Assembly (NCBI RefSeq): GCF_900116625.1 | Contig: NZ_FPBE01000001.1 | Location: forward strand, 620,001 to 684,000 | Source: Idiomarina abyssalis | GTDB lineage: Bacteria; Pseudomonadota; Gammaproteobacteria; Enterobacterales; Alteromonadaceae | Reading direction: 5' to 3' | DNA length: 64,000 nucleotides | In this document: one piece after another, positions 55,890 through 64,000 of the stretch | Layout: the number at the start of each line of letters is the position of its first letter | Numbering within the stretch: the first letter of the stretch is position 1 | Made by a program: the position numbers and the translations under genes | Notes under the pieces: generated by a model | Databases searched by the model: none | What the model was told of the DNA's origin: nothing | The model's input: only the letters and a program-made list of their open reading frames with translations

Positions 55890-58800
55890 ATGGCCAAGTT
55901 TTTTATTAATCGCCCGATATTTGCATGGGTTATCGCACTGCTGACAATGATGGCCGGTGCCATCGCTATGATACAGCTGCCTATAGCTCAGTATCCAACC
56001 ATTGCTCCGCCTGCTGTCGAGATTCAGGTGAGCTACCCTGGTGCTAACGCTGAAACAGTGTCTAACACAGTTACCAAAGTGATCGAACAGAACATGACAG
56101 GTATCGATAACCTGCTTTACTTCTCTTCACAAAGCAACTTTGGTAATGCAAGTATCAGCCTGACTTTTGCGTCAGGAACAGATCCGGATATTGCTCAGGT
56201 TCAGGTTCAGAATAAGCTGTCACAGGCAACTCCACAACTACCTCAGGAAGTACAAGCTCAGGGCATTACTGTCAGTAAATCCAGCAGTTCGTTCCTGATG
56301 GTTGCGGCGCTTGTTGCGACCGATGACCGCTACACACAAACCGACTTAAGTGACTATATTGCCTCGAATATTCAGGACCCTATAGCCCGTACAACCGGCG
56401 TTGGTAATGTTCAGTTATTTGGTGCGCCTTATGCTATGCGTATTTGGGTCGACCCTTCTGCGTTAGTTAATTACGGCATGACCATGGCCGATATAAAAGA
56501 CGCTATCCGAGCACAAAATGCTCAGGTTGCGGCAGGTGAATTAGGCGGAACCCCGGCTGTTGACGGCCAGCGGCTTAATTCGACAATTATTGCCCAAACC
56601 AGAATGTCGGACGCTGAGCAATTTGAAAACATCACTTTGAAGGTATTATCTGATGGTTCTCAGGTACGCCTGAAAGATGTTGCTGAGGTCGAAAAAGGTG
56701 CTGAAAACTACTCTATTCGGGCAAATTACAACGGCAAACCGGCGACAGGTCTGGCAATTAACTTGCAGACTGGTGCTAACGCGTTAGAAACAGCCGATGC
56801 CGTTAAAGCCCGCATGGACGAACTTGAACAGTTTTTCCCGGATGGAATGGAATTAGTCACGGCTTATGACACTACACCCTTTATTAAGATTTCAATTTCA
56901 GAAGTTGCGCAGGTATTAATAGAAGCGATCATTCTGGTCTTTCTGTTAATGTTCGTTTTCCTGCAGAATTTACGGGCAACCCTAATTCCGACGCTGGCAA
57001 TTCCAGTTGTTATTCTGGGCACTATGGGTGTCATGTCTTTGGCTGGCTTCTCAATTAACACCCTGACCATGTTCGGTATGGTACTTTCCATCGGCTTATT
57101 GGTTGATGATGCCATCGTTGTTGTTGAAAACGTTGAGCGTTTAATGTCTGAAGAAGGTTTATCACCCAAACAGGCAACAATAAAATCGATGGGGCAAATT
57201 ACCGGCGCACTGGTTGCCATCGGTGTGGTAATGGCAGCGGTATTCGCACCCATGGCCTTCTTCCCGGGATCCACGGGTGCTGTTTACCGACAGTTCTCAT
57301 TGACCATTATTACCTCTATGGGTCTATCGGTTCTTGTGGCGATAATTTTCTCACCGGCACTGTGCGCTACTTTGCTTAAACCGGTTAAGCATGACAAAAA
57401 CAGTGGCTGGGGACCGCTTGGATGGTTCAACCGTACCCTTGAGAAGTGGACCGTCAAGTATACAAACTCCATTCATTCAATTTTACGCCGCACCATTCGC
57501 TTTGGCTTGCTGTATTTGGGTATTATTGGCGTGCTTGCCTACCTCTTTACTCAACTGCCATCATCTTTCTTACCAGACGAAGACCGTGGCGTATTTCTGA
57601 CCCAAATGCAGTTACCGGTTGGTTCTACCATAGAACAATCGGTCAACACTATGGATAAGATTGAAGACTACTACCTGAACCAGGAAGATGCAGTGCAGTC
57701 CGTCTTCTCCGTTGTTGGGTTCAGTTTCTCAGGACGCAGTCAGGCTAACGGTATCGCTTTTGTTCGCTTAAAAGACTGGGATGAGCGTGACGAAAGCCAG
57801 AGCGTTGAAGCCGTTATTGGACGAGCTTTTGGTTTCTTTGCGACCATTAAAGAAGCCATGGTCTTTGCCTTTAACCTGCCACCAATTCCGGAACTCGGCG
57901 TTTCCAGCGGTTTTAATCTGTTTTTACAAGATCGGGGGAACCTGGGTCATGCCGGTTTGCTCGAAGCCCGTAACCAATTACTGGGTATGGCCGGACAAAG
58001 TGATAAACTGGTTCAGGTACGCCCGAACGGACTTGAAGACGCTCCACAGCTGCGAATTGATATCGATTTTGAAAAAGCTCAGGCACAGGGGCTAACTATC
58101 GCAAGTATCAATGACACCTTGAGCACTGCCTGGGGCTCATCCTATGTGAATGACTTTATTGACCGGGGAAGGGTCAAAAAAGTGTACCTTCAAGGCGAAG
58201 CTGAATCTCGTATGCTGCCGCAGGATATTAACGACTGGTACGTACGAAATAACCAGGGCGACATGGTGCCATTCAGCTCCTTCTCCAGTTGGGAATGGAC
58301 TTATGGTCCACAGCGAGTGGAGAGCTATAACGGCGTTTCTGCAATGGAGATCCAGGGGCAAGCTGCTCCGGGCGTTAGCACCGGTGAAGCGATGCTTGAA
58401 ATGGAGCGAATGATCGAGCAACTGCCGCCGGGAATAGGCTTTGAGTGGACAGGTATTTCACTGCAAGAACGTCAATCCGGTGATTTCGCCCCAATTCTTT
58501 ATAGCGTATCCCTGATTGTCGTATTCCTTTTCCTTGCGGCGCTTTACGAGAGTTGGTCGATACCCTTCTCTGTCATGCTGGTTGTGCCTTTGGGAATTTT
58601 GGGTGCTGTTATCGCGGTCATGCTGCGCGGTATCTCTAACGATGTCTATTTCCAGGTTGGTCTGCTCACCACTGTTGGTGTGTCGGCACGAAACGCGATA
58701 CTCATCGTGGAATTTGCCAAAGACTTACAGGAACAGGGCAAGGAGCTGTTAGAAGCTACTCTCGAAGCCGTACGTTTACGTCTGCGCCCTATTCTTATGA

Positions 58801-58991
58801 CATCTCTGGCCTTCGTATTCGGTGTTATGCCTCTGGCACTAAGTGATGGTGCCGGTGCTGCAAGCCGTAATGCCATCGGAACCAGTGTTATCGGCGGTAT
58901 GATAGGCGGTACTGTGCTGGCAATCTTCTTTGTTCCACTGTTCTTTTATGTGGTACGACGAATTTTCCCGCCCAAACAACCTGAAGAGTAA
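55890..58991 (+). CDS. RND multidrug efflux transporter, AcrB/MexB (HAE1) type
   Basis: 1033 residues, full length. The N-terminus [20 protein letters not shown] is typical. Proton-relay Asp pair is in [18 protein letters not shown], and family motifs include [10 protein letters not shown] and [17 protein letters not shown]. Twelve membrane helices and two large periplasmic loops fit the trimeric pump that exports drugs, bile-type compounds and solvents. It starts 12 bp after the adaptor gene and is apparently intact. No outer-membrane TolC-type gene follows. Confidence 0.95.
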   Translation: MAKFFINRPIFAWVIALLTMMAGAIAMIQLPIAQYPTIAPPAVEIQVSYPGANAETVSNTVTKVIEQNMTGIDNLLYFSSQSNFGNASISLTFASGTDPDIAQVQVQNKLSQATPQLPQEVQAQGITVSKSSSSFLMVAALVATDDRYTQTDLSDYIASNIQDPIARTTGVGNVQLFGAPYAMRIWVDPSALVNYGMTMADIKDAIRAQNAQVAAGELGGTPAVDGQRLNSTIIAQTRMSDAEQFENITLKVLSDGSQVRLKDVAEVEKGAENYSIRANYNGKPATGLAINLQTGANALETADAVKARMDELEQFFPDGMELVTAYDTTPFIKISISEVAQVLIEAIILVFLLMFVFLQNLRATLIPTLAIPVVILGTMGVMSLAGFSINTLTMFGMVLSIGLLVDDAIVVVENVERLMSEEGLSPKQATIKSMGQITGALVAIGVVMAAVFAPMAFFPGSTGAVYRQFSLTIITSMGLSVLVAIIFSPALCATLLKPVKHDKNSGWGPLGWFNRTLEKWTVKYTNSIHSILRRTIRFGLLYLGIIGVLAYLFTQLPSSFLPDEDRGVFLTQMQLPVGSTIEQSVNTMDKIEDYYLNQEDAVQSVFSVVGFSFSGRSQANGIAFVRLKDWDERDESQSVEAVIGRAFGFFATIKEAMVFAFNLPPIPELGVSSGFNLFLQDRGNLGHAGLLEARNQLLGMAGQSDKLVQVRPNGLEDAPQLRIDIDFEKAQAQGLTIASINDTLSTAWGSSYVNDFIDRGRVKKVYLQGEAESRMLPQDINDWYVRNNQGDMVPFSSFSSWEWTYGPQRVESYNGVSAMEIQGQAAPGVSTGEAMLEMERMIEQLPPGIGFEWTGISLQERQSGDFAPILYSVSLIVVFLFLAALYESWSIPFSVMLVVPLGILGAVIAVMLRGISNDVYFQVGLLTTVGVSARNAILIVEFAKDLQEQGKELLEATLEAVRLRLRPILMTSLAFVFGVMPLALSDGAGAASRNAIGTSVIGGMIGGTVLAIFFVPLFFYVVRRIFPPKQPEE

Positions 58992-58998
58992 CAGAAAC

Positions 58999-59029
58999 AA
59001 AAAACCGGAGTTTGAACTCCGGTTTTTTT
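58999..59029. terminator. Bidirectional terminator between RND operon and GT2 gene
   Basis: AAAAAACCGGAGTT (58999-59012) pairs with AACTCCGGTTTTTT across a 2-base centre, with A- and T-runs on both strands. It serves the convergent genes. Confidence 0.9.
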
Positions 59030-59048
59030 GGGAAGCTGGAAACTATTT

Positions 59049-60092
59049 TTAAACAGCCTTTTTAAAGACCAACAACTTTTGACCTCTGTAACTCAATAAA
59101 AAAACCAAACCTTCCGCTAGCGGTTTGCCAATAAATGGTGTTAGCCCTATGTACCTAAAGGCCTCTGTCAGCCCATAATTAGCAGCGATCAGGACGACCG
59201 CTAAGCATCCATATTTTGTCGCATCCCAGGCAATATGAGAACCCTGTTTGAATACCCACTGACGGTTTAGAGAAAAGTTAAATACTCCGGAAATCACTCT
59301 GGCTAAAACAATCGACTCAAGCACTTGCCCTGAAAAAAAGTAGGCGGTAGCAAAAACCGAGTAATCAAGTCCGGCAGACAAAATGCCAATACTGGCAAAT
59401 TTTAAAAACTTTCGATAAATTTTTATCGAGTCAACAATGGGCCGATAATGACTGGTTTCATTGCCTTCCTCATAGACCGTAGTAATTTCCTGAGATTTTA
59501 TCCGGTAGCCATAACGTTTAGCAGACAACAGCATCTCTAATTCAAATTCATAACCACAGCTATTGAAGTCAACGAGCTTTTCCAAAAAGCCGACAGGAAT
59601 TCCGCGCAGTCCCGTTTGCGTGTCTTTAATATCCTGCCCTGTTACAAGCCTGAAAATAACGCGAGTTAACTTATTACCCACTTTAGAACGCAAAGGAATG
59701 TCATTTTCATCAAAAGTTCGGCTACCCAGCCATAACTTATCCGGATACCCCTTTAGGCGTGTGCAAACAGCCAGTATGTCTTCAGCAAGATGTTGTCCGT
59801 CAGCGTCAGCAGTAACCGCTCCTGAACAACGTTCTTCTTGCTGCGACAGAATCCATCGAAAAGCGGTCCGTAATGCAGCACCTTTTCCCTGGTTTTCCTC
59901 ATGCTCTAAAATGTGAATGCGGTGTCGGTTGGCAAGTTCCTGAAAAACAGATTTAGACTGACTGCCATCATCAACAATGATAATTCCCAGAAAGTGGCTC
60001 CAGTCCGGGTCTTTCGCTGTGACCTCATCAACAAGCGTCAGCAAGTGATGATCAGGGTCCAGCGCAGGAATAACTATATAAGGTTTCTTCAT
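59049..60092 (-). CDS. Family 2 glycosyltransferase fused to a GtrA-like membrane domain
   Basis: 347 residues. The N-terminal GT2 domain (1-225) has IVIPALDPDHHL, IIIVDDGS, NQGKGAALRTAFRW and the metal-binding DADGQH, closest to dolichol/undecaprenyl-phosphate mannose or glucose synthases. The C-terminal 110 residues form four helices of the GtrA type (FASIGILSAGLDYSVFATAYF; NFSLNRQWVFK). GtrA is thought to flip or support transfer of undecaprenyl-phosphate sugars. The fusion suggests synthesis and membrane handling of a lipid-linked sugar; the acceptor is unknown. Confidence 0.87.
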   Translation of the reverse strand: MKKPYIVIPALDPDHHLLTLVDEVTAKDPDWSHFLGIIIVDDGSQSKSVFQELANRHRIHILEHEENQGKGAALRTAFRWILSQQEERCSGAVTADADGQHLAEDILAVCTRLKGYPDKLWLGSRTFDENDIPLRSKVGNKLTRVIFRLVTGQDIKDTQTGLRGIPVGFLEKLVDFNSCGYEFELEMLLSAKRYGYRIKSQEITTVYEEGNETSHYRPIVDSIKIYRKFLKFASIGILSAGLDYSVFATAYFFSGQVLESIVLARVISGVFNFSLNRQWVFKQGSHIAWDATKYGCLAVVLIAANYGLTEAFRYIGLTPFIGKPLAEGLVFLLSYRGQKLLVFKKAV

Positions 60093-60113
60093 TCGAGCAC
60101 TGGACCCTGTTTT

Positions 60114-60482
60114 TTAAGATTTTTTGTCCTGATCGTCTTTAACTTCGTATTCCCCGTCGATAACCGATCCGCCATCCTCTCGCCTATTCTCATAATGTTC
60201 TTGTTGTTTTTGATGTTGGCGTTGTTGTTCCTGGTAGTGCTCTTTGGCTTGTTTACGCATTCGCCAAACCTGTTTAATTGTGTGGCGCTGACGCCACATT
60301 ACAGGAATCGCCAGCAGCAATAAAACTACCGCAATGACCATACCAAACGCCAGTCCAAGACCCACTAAAACCAGCAATAAAAAAAGGCCCAGCAAACGAC
60401 TGAGCCAGTTACCGGAGGAACTTCCTCCGGTACGTGAACCTTGGTTGAAACGGACATAAACTTTATCTCGTTTATGAGTCAT
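60114..60482 (-). CDS. Unrecognised small membrane protein with basic, Gln-rich tail
   Basis: 122 residues that I do not recognise. A short soluble N-terminus with GSRTGGSSSGNW precedes one long or two hairpin hydrophobic segments (about 28-60, LLGLFLLLVLVGLGLAFG). An amphipathic, charged and Gln-rich helix (70-105, QAKEHYQEQQRQHQKQQEHY) follows, probably a coiled coil in the cytoplasm, then an acidic end. It is 21 bp upstream of the GT2-GtrA gene and probably in its operon, so a membrane or envelope role is possible. Confidence 0.6.
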   Translation of the reverse strand: MTHKRDKVYVRFNQGSRTGGSSSGNWLSRLLGLFLLLVLVGLGLAFGMVIAVVLLLLAIPVMWRQRHTIKQVWRMRKQAKEHYQEQQRQHQKQQEHYENRREDGGSVIDGEYEVKDDQDKKS

Positions 60483-60557
60483 AACTGCTCCTAAAAAATG
60501 ACTGCAAAGTTAAGACAACTTACGGCAGTGACCGTTCCTACAAGGTTATCTTAACGC

Positions 60558-62231
60558 TTATTTTCGCATATCTTCTGTTGCTTTACGCGCTGCCTCAAAT
60601 TCATTTCCGGGTGCCCACTGAGGCCACTCGCGTGAATTTGCCAACTCGTTACCTATTGAGTAGAAGATAGACATATCCTGTTGAACACCGCGCAGGTCCC
60701 AATCTTCATTATACTCATCTGCTGGTTTGTGATAAGCATCGCGATTAAAGATAGCACGTTGCTCTTCGGTCCATTCACGGCCTTTCTCGACGTGATCGTT
60801 TCCGCCTTTCGCATACAGCATAGGCACACCTCGTTTCGCCAAATTAAAATGATCTGAACGATAGAAAGAGCCAACTTCCGGAGTTGGTTCAGGTGCTACA
60901 TAACGATCTTGGGCCTTTACGTAGCGTTTCAAGTAGTCTTCCATAGAAGAATTACCATAACCCACCACAACCATGTCTTTCATCGGGCCATAGACGTTCA
61001 TAACGTCCATGTTAATACCACCAACCGCTTTGCCCAGCGGCAGCATGGGGTGAGTCGCGTACCAGTCAGAGCCCAATAAACCACTTTCTTCGGCACCTAC
61101 AGCAGCAAAAACAATTGAGCGTTCAGGCTGAGGTCCTTTTGCAAACTGCTCTGCCATGGCCATTAGCGCGGCAGTACCTGAAGCATTATCCTGCGCTCCG
61201 TTATAGATAGGATCATCTTCACGGACAGGATCCGTTCCCAGGTGATCGTGGTGAGCCATATAAATAACGTGCTCTTCAGGATATTCAGAGCCCTCAATAT
61301 AACCAATCACATTGTTGGTATCTAAATACTCAAATTTATTATTAACTGTTAATGACGCTTCAATATTCAATGGCTCTGGCTTAAACTCACCACTCAGCGC
61401 CAGCTCCCGCATTTGTTCCAGATCTTTACCGACGCTGGCAAAAAGTGCATTTGCGCTTTCCTCAGTTACCCAGCCTTCAATCGCCGAACGATCCATATTT
61501 TTGTTTTCACGTTTCAAGTCAAAACGCACTGGTGAGCCACCAGCCACAACGCCCCAACCGTAACCGGCAGGTCCTGTTTCGTGTATTACAAAGGCGGCTT
61601 CAGCCCCCTGCCGAGCAGCTTCCTCAAACTTATAAGTCCAACGGCCATAGTAGGTCATTGCGTTACCATTAAATAGCTCTGGGTCACCGGTTGCGTAGCC
61701 CGGGTCATTAACCAACATGACAACGGTCTTACCTTCAACGTCCAGTCCCTCATAGTCGTTCCAGTCATATTCAGGAGCAACAATACCGTATCCGACAAAA
61801 ACAACATCGCTGTCTTCAACTTTCACTTCATCCACAACGCGAGGCGTCCAGGCCATCATCTCGGTGCGGTATTCCATAGACTCAGGAGCTGACTCACCAC
61901 TGAAGTTTAAAGAAGTGACTTTGTACGGCATAAGCTTTACAAGTGGAACCGGCTGACGGTAGCTATCATTTTCTTCGTCATAAGGTTTCAGTCCCCATTC
62001 ACGAAAGTGGTTTTCGATAAAACTCACCGTTTTTTCGCCGCCAGCAGATGCAGGAGCACGCCCTTCGAACTCATCAGAAGATAAGGTTTTCAAATAATCT
62101 CTGTAGTTAGGGTTAAAGGCTGAGTCCTGAATATCTGCAACAGCTTTATCGGTGTCGTTATCTGACTGAGTGGCCGGTCCACAGGCTGCTAATACAGTCA
62201 AACTCAGCGCCCCCATTATGACGTACTTCAT
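60558..62231 (-). CDS. Secreted M28-family metallopeptidase lipoprotein
   Basis: 557 residues with a lipoprotein signal (MKYVIMGALSLTVLAAC). A PA domain (around 115-290) is inserted before the catalytic part, which has the full M28 co-catalytic zinc set: H in YMAHHDHLG, D in NGAQDNASGTAAL, EE in AAVGAEESGLLG, then D in INMDVMN and H near the end (SDHFNLAKRG). It should act as an aminopeptidase on the cell envelope. It fits a peptide-feeding lifestyle together with the M14 enzyme. Confidence 0.92.
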   Translation of the reverse strand: MKYVIMGALSLTVLAACGPATQSDNDTDKAVADIQDSAFNPNYRDYLKTLSSDEFEGRAPASAGGEKTVSFIENHFREWGLKPYDEENDSYRQPVPLVKLMPYKVTSLNFSGESAPESMEYRTEMMAWTPRVVDEVKVEDSDVVFVGYGIVAPEYDWNDYEGLDVEGKTVVMLVNDPGYATGDPELFNGNAMTYYGRWTYKFEEAARQGAEAAFVIHETGPAGYGWGVVAGGSPVRFDLKRENKNMDRSAIEGWVTEESANALFASVGKDLEQMRELALSGEFKPEPLNIEASLTVNNKFEYLDTNNVIGYIEGSEYPEEHVIYMAHHDHLGTDPVREDDPIYNGAQDNASGTAALMAMAEQFAKGPQPERSIVFAAVGAEESGLLGSDWYATHPMLPLGKAVGGINMDVMNVYGPMKDMVVVGYGNSSMEDYLKRYVKAQDRYVAPEPTPEVGSFYRSDHFNLAKRGVPMLYAKGGNDHVEKGREWTEEQRAIFNRDAYHKPADEYNEDWDLRGVQQDMSIFYSIGNELANSREWPQWAPGNEFEAARKATEDMRK

Positions 62232-62246
62232 GGTCTCTCCTATTGT

Positions 62247-62765
62247 TTACTTTTTGTTATTGTTATTTTCTTTTGCCGACTCGCAATTACCGTCCGGGCT
62301 TTTATTTAATTGATCACCCGTACGTATACCGTGCTCAGCAAAAAATCCCGCATTCACTTCAAGCACACTCCAGTAACGTTTACCCGGAGAATAGCTTCGA
62401 CAGTTATTCGGGTCGTTACTGCCACAAGGTCGCATCGTAAAAGTTTTTACAATACGCCGATTTTTATCAAGGTATGCGATATCCAGTGGAATCAAAGTCT
62501 GGTACATCCAGAAACCGCTATAACCAGGCCTCTCCTGCCCATAACGAAACCACATGCCATTATATTTGCCCAGCGACTCCCGTTGCATCAATCCACGAGC
62601 ATGCTGCTCTTGAGTATCGGCAAGCTCTACCGTTAAAGGTTGAGACAAGTCACCCAGGCAAACTTGAGTCGTATCAAATTCCTGAGGCTCGGGAACTTGC
62701 CACTGCTGCGCCTGAACGCAAAATGGCAGCATAAAAATTAAAGCGAAAAACACTCGGTAATTCAT
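62247..62765 (-). CDS. DUF192 family exported protein
   Basis: 172 residues from the ATG at 62765, where the signal peptide begins (MNYRVFFALIFMLPFCVQAQ). DUF192 signatures are LADTQEQHARGLMQRESL, GMWFRY and SGFWMYQTLIPLDIAYLD, then VLEVNAGFFAEHGIRTGDQL. The function of the family is not established. The 8-residue extension from 62789 is less likely because it precedes the signal peptide. It lies 15 bp upstream of the M28 gene and is probably cotranscribed. Confidence 0.87.
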   Translation of the reverse strand: MNYRVFFALIFMLPFCVQAQQWQVPEPQEFDTTQVCLGDLSQPLTVELADTQEQHARGLMQRESLGKYNGMWFRYGQERPGYSGFWMYQTLIPLDIAYLDKNRRIVKTFTMRPCGSNDPNNCRSYSPGKRYWSVLEVNAGFFAEHGIRTGDQLNKSPDGNCESAKENNNNKK

Positions 62766-62833
62766 TCCATTACCCCTGTCATTATCCATTCCTTCGATTC
62801 TGTCCTATCCAACGGGAGATCGCAATTCAAACC

Positions 62834-64000
62834 TCAACTGGAACACGACAATTGAGATACCTGCTCATTGGGCTTCGGGGGCCTGGCCCAGACACTGTCA
62901 CTTAAAGCATCGTCAAACGGATTCATTAACGCCTGCGTATACTCTTCCAATAATGAATTATCACCAGCCTCTGACGCCTCTATTACACGCTGAGCATGAT
63001 GCGTTCTGACAATAACCCAGGGGTTTACCTGCTTCATGAAATCAATGTCAGTATAACCATTAATTGCTGATTGATACTCCTTCCACCAGCTTTCTCCACT
63101 TTGCTTAAGCAGTCCTTTCGGTGCGCCGGATTCAAGCGAATCAATTAAATCTCTGAACGAGAGCTGGTAATCCGCGTTATTGACTTCAAGCAAACTCAAC
63201 CACCCCCCTATTAACGCCATTTTCTGTTCATCCGGAACAGCGGATAAGCCCAGCCGCTTGGTCATAAGATTAAGATACGCCTGGCGCAACTGAGTTTCAT
63301 AATTATCAAGTGCGCTCTGTAACTCGTCAGGCTCTACCATGGTACTCAATGCCTGAGCCAGCCGCTTTAAATTCCATAACCCAATGCCCGGTTGCTGAAA
63401 GAATCCGTAGCGCCCGCCGGCATCGGTATGATTGAAAATCTTTTCAGGTTTATAATTATCTAAAAATGCATAAGGCCCAAAGTCAAAGGTTTCCCCGGCT
63501 ATACTCATATTGTCGGTGTTCATTACACCATGAATAAACCCATAGGCCTGCCACCCTGCTATCATCTCCGCTGTTCTTTTGACCACCTGAGCAAAACCTT
63601 CAGCAACGCTGGCATTGGCTAACTGTGGCCAGACCGTTTCAATAGTGTCCTGCCACAGGCGTTTCATAGTATCTTCAAGGTTACGATGAAAACAGTGCTC
63701 AAAATGCCCGAAACGCACGTGAGTTGCCGCAGTGCGGGCCAAAATCGCGCCTGGCTCCAGACGTTCCCGCTGTATCTTTCCTTCAGTTGATACTAACGCC
63801 AGTGCCCGAGTTGTCGGCACGCCCAGTGCGTAAAAGGCCTCACTTGCCAATAACTCACGCACAGACGAGCGTAAAACAGCTCTGCCGTCCGCCCCTCTGC
63901 TGTATGGCGTTGGCCCTGCTCCTTTTACATGAATGTCCTGTAGCTTTTCACCAACAACAACCTGACCCAACAGTAGCCCTCGCCCGTCTCCTAAATAAGG
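62834..64000 (-). CDS. selO: Protein adenylyltransferase SelO (YdiU), 5' end outside window
   Basis: About 388 residues of the C-terminal part. The reading frame continues upstream of the TTG at 63970 as PYLGDGRGLLLGQVV, so the gene is cut by the window edge. Signatures are KGAGPTPYSRGADGRAVLRSSVRE, the kinase-like HGVMNTDNMSI and DFGPYAFLD. SelO is a pseudokinase that binds ATP inverted and AMPylates proteins in redox stress. The end is SCSS: the site that is selenocysteine in animal SelO is Cys here. Confidence 0.95.
   Translation of the reverse strand, partial: PYLGDGRGLLLGQVVVGEKLQDIHVKGAGPTPYSRGADGRAVLRSSVRELLASEAFYALGVPTTRALALVSTEGKIQRERLEPGAILARTAATHVRFGHFEHCFHRNLEDTMKRLWQDTIETVWPQLANASVAEGFAQVVKRTAEMIAGWQAYGFIHGVMNTDNMSIAGETFDFGPYAFLDNYKPEKIFNHTDAGGRYGFFQQPGIGLWNLKRLAQALSTMVEPDELQSALDNYETQLRQAYLNLMTKRLGLSAVPDEQKMALIGGWLSLLEVNNADYQLSFRDLIDSLESGAPKGLLKQSGESWWKEYQSAINGYTDIDFMKQVNPWVIVRTHHAQRVIEASEAGDNSLLEEYTQALMNPFDDALSDSVWARPPKPNEQVSQLSCSS

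Noticed and set aside
56864-57274. 136-codon minus-strand frame inside the RND pump gene
   Set aside because: Antisense shadow; low-complexity Thr/Ile/Met composition expected opposite membrane helices.
62834-62860. Possible selenocysteine at the SelO C-terminus, given selD in the window
   Set aside because: The codon is a Cys codon (SCSS end) and the stop lies after the two Ser residues, so no UGA recoding is needed.

Overview
The window is ordinary chromosomal DNA of a marine gammaproteobacterium. The gene orders uvrY-uvrC-pgsA-tRNA(Gly,Gly,Cys,Leu), lrp-ftsK-lolA-rarA-crcB-serS with divergent ald-trxB, aat-bpt-infA/clpA-clpS/cspD, yejK/pbgA and ydbH-ynbE-ydbL are typical of Alteromonadales and their relatives. 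The secreted M14 and M28 peptidases and moderate base composition would suit Idiomarina or a close relative; that placement is inference. I saw no insertion sequence, prophage, CRISPR array, rRNA operon or integrase.

Layout. 1-7.2 kb: end of an M23 peptidase gene, a double-domain PTPS-like protein, LysE exporter/LysR regulator pair, a PagL-type lipid A deacylase, PepSY lipoprotein plus cytochrome b561, a GNAT enzyme, AlkB, and an unrecognised 436-residue repeat protein. 7.5-10.5 kb: ydbH-ynbE-ydbL. 10.7-16.1 kb: tRNA cluster, pgsA, uvrC, a uvrY-like regulator with a degenerate receiver, a DNA glycosylase, a thioesterase and tRNA-Ser. 16.4-18.4 kb: yccA and tusDCBE. 18.4-29 kb: the serS...lrp block facing ald, trxB, aat, bpt, infA. 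29-35 kb: clpA, clpS, cspD, yejK, pbgA-like gene, tRNA-Pro. 35-41 kb: a degenerate Fic protein, a chemoreceptor, HIT protein, hydrolase and two tandem orphan periplasmic binding proteins. 41-47.4 kb: a NemR-like regulator with two oxidoreductases, asnA/asnC, selD and mnmH. 47.5-54.6 kb: M14 peptidase, a DUF1328 mini-protein, the cstA/CC-terminal protein/ArsA-like ATPase cassette and a quinone-reductase-type enzyme. 54.7-59 kb: an RND efflux operon whose adaptor gene carries an in-frame amber codon. 59-64 kb: a GT2-GtrA fusion, M28 peptidase, DUF192 protein and selO (runs off the window).

Functional links. Aat and Bpt attach Leu/Phe to N-termini, and ClpS and ClpA deliver such proteins for degradation; all four lie within 4.4 kb. 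TusBCDE (2-thiouridine) and SelD/MnmH (2-selenouridine) act on the same tRNA wobble position. The main regulatory observation is that the pagL-like gene and the RND efflux operon, 51 kb apart, have the same promoter-operator design: TTTACA, an 18-bp spacer filled by an AcrR-like palindrome, then a TAWAAT-type -10. The best candidate for a little-described system is the CstA / CC-terminal small protein / ArsA-type ATPase cassette, which is preceded by a strongly structured leader.
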